In this document: piece after piece, positions 58,557 through 64,000 of the stretch
Layout: each line of letters begins with the position of its first letter
Numbering within the stretch: the first letter of the stretch is position 1
NCBI GenBank assembly: GCA_021464415.1
Contig: JAKCWG010000423.1
Location: forward strand, 107,920-171,919
DNA from: Lonicera japonica
Lineage: Eukaryota > Streptophyta > Magnoliopsida > Dipsacales > Caprifoliaceae
Length of the DNA stretch: 64,000 nucleotides
Direction of reading: 5' to 3'
The notes under the pieces: generated by a model
The model's input: the letters and a program-made list of their open reading frames with translations, nothing else
Told to the model about the DNA's origin: nothing
Database searches by the model: none
Program-made: the position numbers and the translations under genes

Positions 58557-58567
58557 GGCTTATATAG
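58557..58567 (-). promoter_or_regulatory. TATA box of antisense gene 1
   Basis: The minus strand reads CTATATAAGCC, ~140 nt before the ATG at 58421. It is followed by a CT-rich leader (ctctctctttctctctct-type) with no upstream ATG. Confidence 0.75.
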
Positions 58568-58577
58568 TGGGTCAGTT

Positions 58578-58665
58578 TGTCGCGCGACAAATGGCCACTT
58601 TGTCGCGCGACAAATGGCCACATTGTCGCGCGACAAAGGGCTCCCCACCGAAGTGTCGCGCGACA
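58578..58665 (-). promoter_or_regulatory. Four perfect TGTCGCGCGACA palindromes upstream of antisense gene 1
   Basis: Exact sites at 58578-58589, 58601-58612, 58624-58635 and 58654-58665, spaced 23, 23 and 30 bp. The nearest is 10 bp upstream of the TATA box. The two 23-bp units (tttgtcgcgcgacaaatggcca) are near-perfect tandem copies. Confidence 0.92.
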
Positions 58666-59479
58666 ATCTCCCATCCCCCTGATTTTTTGACCTTTTTCTC
58701 ATTTTTATCTCCTGCAGGAGGGCTTCCGAGGAGCGGTTTTCAAAATTTTTGCTAAAACCGCACACCCATGATAAAGATTTCAAAGAGAAAAACTTCCATA
58801 TCATCTCTCCGAAAAATGCGAGAACAGAATGCCGCGATTAAAAGTAGTCTCTGATCTCACAGAAGGACCGAGACCATCAAATAAGAAAAGGCAGAATAGC
58901 GAGATAAGACGGGAATAAAAAAAATTGAAAAAGTAGAAAAGAGAAATAACCCTATGAGCGCCCAAAGCGGGCAAGAGAAACAGAAATGCAGAGTGGCAGG
59001 GAGAGCCACACCAAAAGTGACAGCTAGGCCAAATCAGCTCAGGGCTTCGTTTTGGGTGAGTAAGGCTCCTGACCACGACAAAGGGATGAAAAGACTCCTG
59101 GTCAAAAACAGAGAGGGCCAAGAAAAGTTTTTTCCCAAAAGAGGGAGAAATAAGGGTATCGAAAAACAGAAAACGATGTTGGGCCTACCAAAAAGAGAAA
59201 CTGAGAAAAAAACAGAGATCAGAGATTGGACTTTCAGACAAATTTTCTTTTCAGTACGATACAGAAGAGATGGTTTGGAAAATCCTCGAATCATCACGCT
59301 GCGGAAAGCAAAGAAAATCGAAAACTGCCTTCTGAGAAAAGTACCCTCACTCGAGGAAAACATGAGAACAAAATTCAAGAAAGATACAGGAAAGCGGACA
59401 TTCGGATAAGATTAGACCTCGAGGAGCTCTTTTCACCCTCACGAAAACTTCTCTCTCTCACTCTAGCAGTCTAAAGAGA
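58666..59479 (+). other. Purine-rich non-coding stretch between antisense gene 1 and the 45-bp repeats
   Basis: The plus strand is rich in A and G (gaaaaaac, agagaaa runs). Frames on both strands at 58801-59409 lack recognisable motifs and look compositional. It probably serves as the distal promoter of antisense gene 1 or the sense 3' UTR. Confidence 0.4.
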
Positions 59480-59499
59480 GACAAATTAAATTTTAACAA

Positions 59500-60060
59500 A
59501 AATCACAAACACAAGCCCTCTTCAGAGGCAAAATCACAAGCCCTCTCCAGAGGCAAAAGTTACTCATGAAAGTCCTCCCAGAGGCATTTTTCCTTCTTCT
59601 TACAGATCTAGAAGCCCTCACAGAGAGGCACAACGGTAGTCCTCCCACCTGAGGCGAAGCCCTCCCAGAGAGGCACAACGGTAGTCCTCCCACCTGAGGC
59701 GAAGCCCTCCCAAAGAGGCACAAACGGTAGTCCTCCCACCTGAGGCGAAGCCCTCCCAGAGAGGCACAACGGTAGTCCTCCCACCTCAGGCGAAGCCCTC
59801 CCAGAGAGGCACAGCGGTAGTCCTCCCACCTGAGGCGAAGCCCTCCCAGAGAGGCACAACAGTAGTCCTCCCACCTGAGGCGAAGCCCTCCCAGAGAGGC
59901 ACAACGGTAGTCCTCTCATCTGAGGCGCAATGGTAGTCCTCCCATCTGAGACGCAAAGAAGATCAATGGTAGTCCTCCCATCTGAGGCAAGTGGAGCAAG
60001 TCAAAGCCTCTCCGGAGGCAAAACCAAACACGAAACCCTCTCCGGAGGCACTCACAAGCA
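59500..60060. repeat. 45-bp tandem repeat (about seven units) and related CCTC/GAGG repeats before the 3' LTR
   Basis: The core at 59606-59925 has a 45-bp unit (gaagccctcccagagaggca + caacggtagtcctcccacct + gaggc). Flanks at 59510-59605 and 59925-60060 carry shorter degenerate versions (ccctctccagaggc). Each unit has two small inverted CCTC...GAGG hairpins. The minus-strand frame through it yields a 15-residue repeat (GLPLCLSGRASPQVG), judged a by-product. Confidence 0.92.
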
Positions 60061-60165
60061 CTTTTTGCATAAACACTTCTTTAGAGTTCATGCGGGAGCC
60101 ATGGATCATGATCTCTTCCAGTCGCCTCAATTCCTTGCAAGCAAGGAGCTTGAGTCGAGAGGGTC

Positions 60166-61715
60166 TGTAGACACCCCGATCCGTGACCCCCGCAAGAACC
60201 CTAACGACCTACGAGACTACTATTTTTTGGAGTCCAGGACACACCCGAGCACCCGAAACTACTCCGGGGGGGTTTGTTGCGCGACAAACCTATTTTTATG
60301 AAGGATTGTCGCACGACATATCACATTGTCGCGCGACAATCATTGGAATGTCGCGCGACAATCCCTCTCTGCACCCGACCAACCACTTTCTGACACATCA
60401 CAGTGTCAGGACCCATCACTTCAGCCGTTTGTCGCACAACATACAGGAATGTCGCGCGACAAACAGATATGTCGCGCGACACTTGCCCCTTTTTTGGGGA
60501 AATATCGCGCGACAATCTTCCCGAGCAGTATAAATAGGCCAACACCCCCAAGGGATCGAGGGGGACTGGATCTGGAAAATCTGGAGCTTTAGTCTGATTA
60601 TATCAAGCATTTTATATTATCATCTCATCTCTGAAGAATTATCGGATCTATTCCCGACACTCGACGTGTCCCGTCTCTGGAATTGAATTCTCGGAAATAT
60701 CAGAAGAAGGAGAAGATTGTTATCGCCGGAGATCTCTCTGTCGTATTATATTATCTTCTTATTATTATTATTCTCGTCGGGAAGGTAAATAAAGTTTCTT
60801 CTGGTAATTAAACAGGTCTATCTGTGTACTCGTTTTATTTCTGTTGTTTTATCCACGTTTTATTTGAATAAACTTATTGCCAAGTTATAAATAGTCTACC
60901 GTCTTCAAAACAAAAGACCCTGATAAAATCGTTTGCAAAACCAGAAGAGTAAGTATGTTATCGTCCGGATAAAATTCTGTTTTCAAAACCCAGACTGATA
61001 CGACTTATCTAGGAATTAAAAATCAACATATCCTGTCTCCTCTATAGACTGCGATGTGTCTGATAATTCTCCTCTCAAGAGTCATGATTCCATACTAAAT
61101 TAGTCCCGATATTAGATCCGAACTTTCACAAAAGTAAACACAACACGAGAAAACCGTCATTATCTGAGGAAATAATACGATATACTCTTTCAAAATAAAA
61201 GGTTTTGTCATGTGTATTTACATCTTTCAAATAAATAAAACATCGGATCTCGGAACACAAAGGTTTTCATCCCTTTCCCGTCTTCCCCCAGAAATTAGGG
61301 TTTTTTTTTAAAAGTAATAGACTGTCAGTAAAAGCATCCAAGTTTTTCAACATAAATAAACATATAAGACCACTATAAGACCAAAGGCGGAAAGGGTGTG
61401 CTTAACATCTTCCCAGAACCGTAATATAGTTTCCGAACCCTATAGAATCCTGGTTTCGCAGACAAAACGTGTAAAGAAAGGCTTATCTTTAGCCTTTCCC
61501 CTTACACAACCCTTTTTGTCCTTTTCCTCGTAAAACGTACTGGCGACTCTGAACGAACCCCTTTGCATCTAGAATAGACGTAAGGACACTCGATATGAAT
61601 CAAAAAACAACAGCAATCCAAGCAAATGGAGGACGAATCGGAATCCCCTTCCGACGCTTCAGACGCCCCACAAAACGGGGACAGACCCGGGGGTCGCGAT
61701 TTGCGGATTCTCACA
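60166..61715 (+). repeat. 3' LTR of gypsy G
   Basis: 1550 bp, same ends as the 5' LTR, preceded by a purine-rich gagtcgagagggtc tract (60152-60165), the probable PPT. It carries eight palindrome sites, one more than the 5' LTR, through a 22-bp unit at about 60339-60360. The remaining differences from the 5' LTR are scattered substitutions and short indels, the latter concentrated near 61330-61700. Confidence 0.95.
60275..60515 (+). promoter_or_regulatory. Palindrome array (TGTCGCGCGACA and variants) in U3 of the 3' LTR
   Basis: Eight sites start at 60275 (tgttgcgcgaca), 60307 (tgtcgcacgaca), 60327, 60349, 60450, 60470 (all exact), 60430 (tgtcgcacaaca) and 60504 (tatcgcgcgaca). The TATA box TATAAATAGG follows at 60529-60538, 13 bp after the last site. 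Confidence 0.9.
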
Positions 61716-61720
61716 ACTAT

Positions 61721-62875
61721 CCAAGAACCACTTTTTTTACTAGCTTTTTACTCTCATGCAAATCTCATCTTCATTTTCCATAAGACAAAGGTTAGCCTTT
61801 TCTTCATCGCTAGAATCGGCATTTGATTTTCCTTCTTCGGAATCGCTCCATGTTCCTTTTAGTGCATGCTTCACTTATTTCAATACTTTATCTCATTTGT
61901 CCCTTTTCTCCTTCTTTCTAAATGGATATTTTTGGCTTAATATGACCGGGTTCATGGCAATGATAGCACTTTTAATTTCTTAATTTTCTCCTCTTTGTTG
62001 ATTTGATCGATCATTGTTTCTTCTAGAGGATGATGGATATTTGTTTATCCTTTCTTTGATAATTTTTCTTCTTAGTTACAAATTTTATAAAAATTTTCTA
62101 AATAATAATGCTCCATGTCTTCATCACCATCCATTGATTCATCATTGTCTTCACGTTGGATAGTTTTGAAAGCTAAAGTTTTCTTTGATTTGTATCATGC
62201 TCTTCTTCTCTTTGAAGTTCCTTCTCATGAGTTTTTAGAGATCCTAAAAGCTCATCTATGCTGAGTGTTTTGAGTTTCTTTACTTCTTCAATTGTCGTCA
62301 CGTTTGGTCGCCACTTCTTTGGAAGAATCCTAAGAATAATTTTTCTTAACTTATCTTCATTAGAATACACATTTATAAGAAGATCCAAATCATTAGTAAA
62401 TAAATAGAAAATCTACTATACATGGAAGCAAGAGATTCATTAGGCTCCATTTTAAATAGTTCATAATCATGAACAAGCATATTTATGTTATCGTCTTTAA
62501 CTTAAGTGGTTCCTTCGTAGGTAACCTCGAGTTTATCCCAAATTTCTTTGGCTGTTTTGCAACTAAAAATTTTTGTTATATTCATCCATGCTTAATGCAA
62601 AATTTAAAGCATTTAAGACTCTAGCATTATATTGAATTTTGTTAATATTATTTTCATCATACTCGGACATTTTCTTAAGAACAATTTTTTTCTATCTCAT
62701 CTCTTTTTGGTAATTTCATAGGGTCCTTCAAGTATAACTCTCCACTGTTCAAAATTACTGGATTGCAAAAATATACTCAAATCTACTTTTTCAATAGCTA
62801 TAATTTTTACCATCAAATATGGTGTCTAGAGGTGGCGAGACCTTCGAAAAAATCGGTTCCTTGATATATAGACAT
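61721..62875 (-). pseudogene. Sirevirus C gag and protease start, defective and internally deleted
   Basis: In element sense ATG 62875 starts text homologous to Sirevirus A gag. The core (LPKKWRPNVTTIEEV, LSIDELLGSLKTHEKEL) is at 62330-62190 and a CCHC remnant (CYHCHEPGH-like) near 61960. After the acidic SDSEEG-type region near 61830 the text jumps directly to KWFLDS at 61721-61740. The coiled coil and second zinc knuckle present in A (equivalent of ~15830-16490) are therefore missing. Frameshifts and stops are frequent. Gypsy G separates this part from the rest of pol. Confidence 0.8.
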
Positions 62876-62915
62876 GATTGTAAATTCTAAGATTGTTAAA
62901 TCAAAATAAAAGTAC

Positions 62916-62931
62916 AACCTCTGATACCATT
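62916..62931 (-). other. Primer binding site of Sirevirus C
   Basis: The minus strand reads TGGTATCAGAGGTTGT directly next to the LTR end (TGTTGGTC on the plus strand at 62933), identical to the PBS of Sirevirus A. Confidence 0.9.
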
Positions 62932-62932
62932 G

Positions 62933-63740
62933 TTGGTCGGAAAACAATCCTAGAAGGGGTGAATAGGGTTTTAAAAATTTAGTGCGGAATTAAAACGTTT
63001 TTAAAATATTTAAAGAAAGTAACTTAGTTAAGCAACAATATTAAGAAAATAATAAATTTCAAGTAATCAATCTCAAGATAAGCAAATAAGCAATCTCAAA
63101 ATACAAGTAATAAAAAGAGAGCTTAAGTTTAAAAATATTAAACCAATTTGAAGCTTGAGACTTTTTGTCCTCACGGTTCGGTTTCCTAAACCATACGTCC
63201 GCGCTCGTTAGTTTCCCCGAATTTTCACTATTCAATCTTCTTCGGGTGAAGATCAAACCTCAATACAAATGTTTGTTATGCACACAACACTCACAATTAG
63301 CTATACTCACTACACTTCTCACAAGATATGCTCTCTTGCTCTACAAAGAGACAAACTCTCTTTTGAAATGAAGAATTAATTGTTTGTGGTATACACACCA
63401 ATACAATAACTCTCAAATGTATTGAAGATTACAAATGAATCTCAGAATAAAGATTGGCTGGGGGTGACACTAATAGGTTATAAAGATCTGCAAGACGAAA
63501 AAAACTTAAAAAAGTAAACATAATTAACATAGCTCAAAATATGAAAGATTAAATCACAAGGTGTTCTTGAATATTGTATATTTTAATCTATGAATAATAG
63601 AGTTATTTCAGAATGATTCAATGTATTTTAAAGCATGTCTAGAACCTCATATATATAGGTGAGACAAAATCAGTAATAGGCGTTGGGGGTGATTAAGAAA
63701 TGCGTTTTGGGTTAAATATATCACCATTTTCAAACTTTCT
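62933..63740 (-). repeat. Truncated 5' LTR of Sirevirus C
   Basis: The first ~800 bp (in plus-strand order) match 38362-39115 and 36892-37636. It then breaks at 'tttcaaactttct', the same junction as at 37636/37637. Many small indels relative to the other copies occur from about 63420 on. Confidence 0.85.
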
Positions 63741-64000
63741 AATATGACAAAACTTCAAAATGTTGCAACATTAATTTTTATTTATGCATATATTTTCCAA
63801 TTGCAATTCTTTATGTACAGTAAAAATCTTAAGCTTGCACCGCATGTTTTTTCTTTGATATATATTAATTTCTAAGTTTTTAATTAAGACAGTTCACTTT
63901 AGATATAATTTCAACAAAATTACAAATCTTTAAACTTATTCATCTAATAAAAGCACACATGTAATTTTTTGGGTATACGCAAAGTTAAGTTTGCACACTA
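63741..64000. repeat. H segment at the right edge
   Basis: Matches 37637-37890 in order (aatatgacaaaacttc, ttccaattgcaattctttatg, gcaaagttaagtttgcac) but with frequent insertions. It shows that the LTR|H junction of the tandem duplication is repeated here; the next Sirevirus LTR may follow beyond the window. Confidence 0.8.

Larger units (their letters stand above)
43485..61715 (+). mobile_element. Gypsy G: 18.2-kb Tat-type Ty3/gypsy retrotransposon with two antisense genes
   Basis: LTRs at 43485-45003 and 60166-61715, with an exact 5-bp target duplication ACTAT (43480-43484 and 61716-61720). Rejoining the flanks restores the DSG protease motif of Sirevirus C. The order is PBS, gag, G-patch, protease, RT, RNase H, archaeal-type RNase H and integrase. 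A ~7.5-kb region follows with two minus-strand genes and two kinds of tandem repeat. A second RNase H before integrase is the hallmark of the Tat/Ogre group of plant gypsy elements. Extra ORFs, including antisense ones after pol, are known in that group. The sense frame has three in-frame stops and two frameshifts, so this copy is probably non-autonomous. Confidence 0.95.
38362..63740 (-). mobile_element. Sirevirus C (minus strand), split by gypsy G
   Basis: In element sense: the 5' LTR is truncated (63740-62933) and the PBS is 62931-62916. Gag runs 62875-61721, gypsy G is inserted at 61715-43485, pol is 43484-40422, and the 3' LTR is 39935-38362. Without G the element spans ~7.1 kb. It is closely related to Sirevirus A, with homologous gag, protease, integrase, RT and RNase H. 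Its left LTR border lacks the terminal T of TGTTGGTC. The right flank is a duplication junction, so the original target duplication cannot be verified. Confidence 0.88.

Noticed and set aside
58578..58665. Auxin-response-element reading of TGTCG...CGACA
   Set aside because: The half-sites resemble the AuxRE core (TGTC), but they abut with no spacer, unlike the 7-8 bp spaced inverted AuxREs bound by ARF dimers; kept only as a weak alternative.
58801..59409. Overlapping frames of 106-151 codons between antisense gene 1 and the 45-bp repeats
   Set aside because: Biased composition (purine-rich strand), no motif, frames on both strands; treated as non-coding.
59608..59919. 103-codon minus-strand frame with 15-residue repeats
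   Set aside because: The unit length is 45 bp, so any open phase stays open across the array; no promoter or palindrome site lies upstream of it.

Overview
The window is nuclear DNA of a flowering plant, most likely a eudicot with a repeat-rich genome. It is AT-rich and contains one intron-bearing xylan glucuronosyltransferase (GUX, GT8) gene at the left end. Almost everything else is nested plant LTR retrotransposons and MITEs. No bacterial-type operons, rRNA, tRNA genes or CRISPR arrays are seen.

Layout. (1) 1-~426: 3' end of a Ty1-copia element (polypurine tract plus LTR). (2) 1257-5042, minus strand: two-exon GUX gene, apparently intact, with a foldback MITE in its intron. (3) 5.1-9.26 kb: gene-poor DNA with a (GA)n tract and a foldback element. 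(4) 9.26-38.36 kb: a platform of tandem ~2.7-3.0 kb units of unknown nature (called H here), at least three units plus partial copies. They host a CACTA-type MITE (TTA duplication), a decayed minus-strand copia element B (9859-25274, TSD AAGTT), a Sirevirus A nested inside B (13084-21296, TSD CACAA), a solo gypsy LTR (30287-31370, TSD GCACG) and a Tourist-like MITE. B also carries a large foldback and a TIR element with a dense palindrome cluster. (5) 38.36-63.74 kb: a second Sirevirus C on the minus strand, split by an 18.2 kb Ty3/gypsy element G (43485-61715, TSD ACTAT). G sits exactly in C's protease active-site codons.

Element G is the most interesting object. It has a Tat-type order (gag, G-patch, protease, RT, RNase H, archaeal-type RNase H, integrase). 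Downstream of integrase it carries two antisense genes. One is a five-exon plant-mobile-domain (PMD) gene (54580-58421). The other is an intronless DUF7745/PMD-like gene (52867-54122). A 12-bp palindrome, TGTCGCGCGACA, lies in arrays 10-25 bp upstream of every TATA box of this family: both LTRs of G, the solo LTR at 31 kb, and both antisense-gene promoters. This suggests one regulatory circuit coupling sense (gag-pol) and antisense (PMD) transcription, possibly element-encoded self-regulation or anti-silencing. The linkage is seen in the sequence; the regulatory meaning is inference.

All retroelement coding regions examined carry stops or frameshifts, so none of the copies here looks autonomous. 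The last few hundred bases show many small indels relative to a near-identical segment at 37 kb and may be poorly polished.
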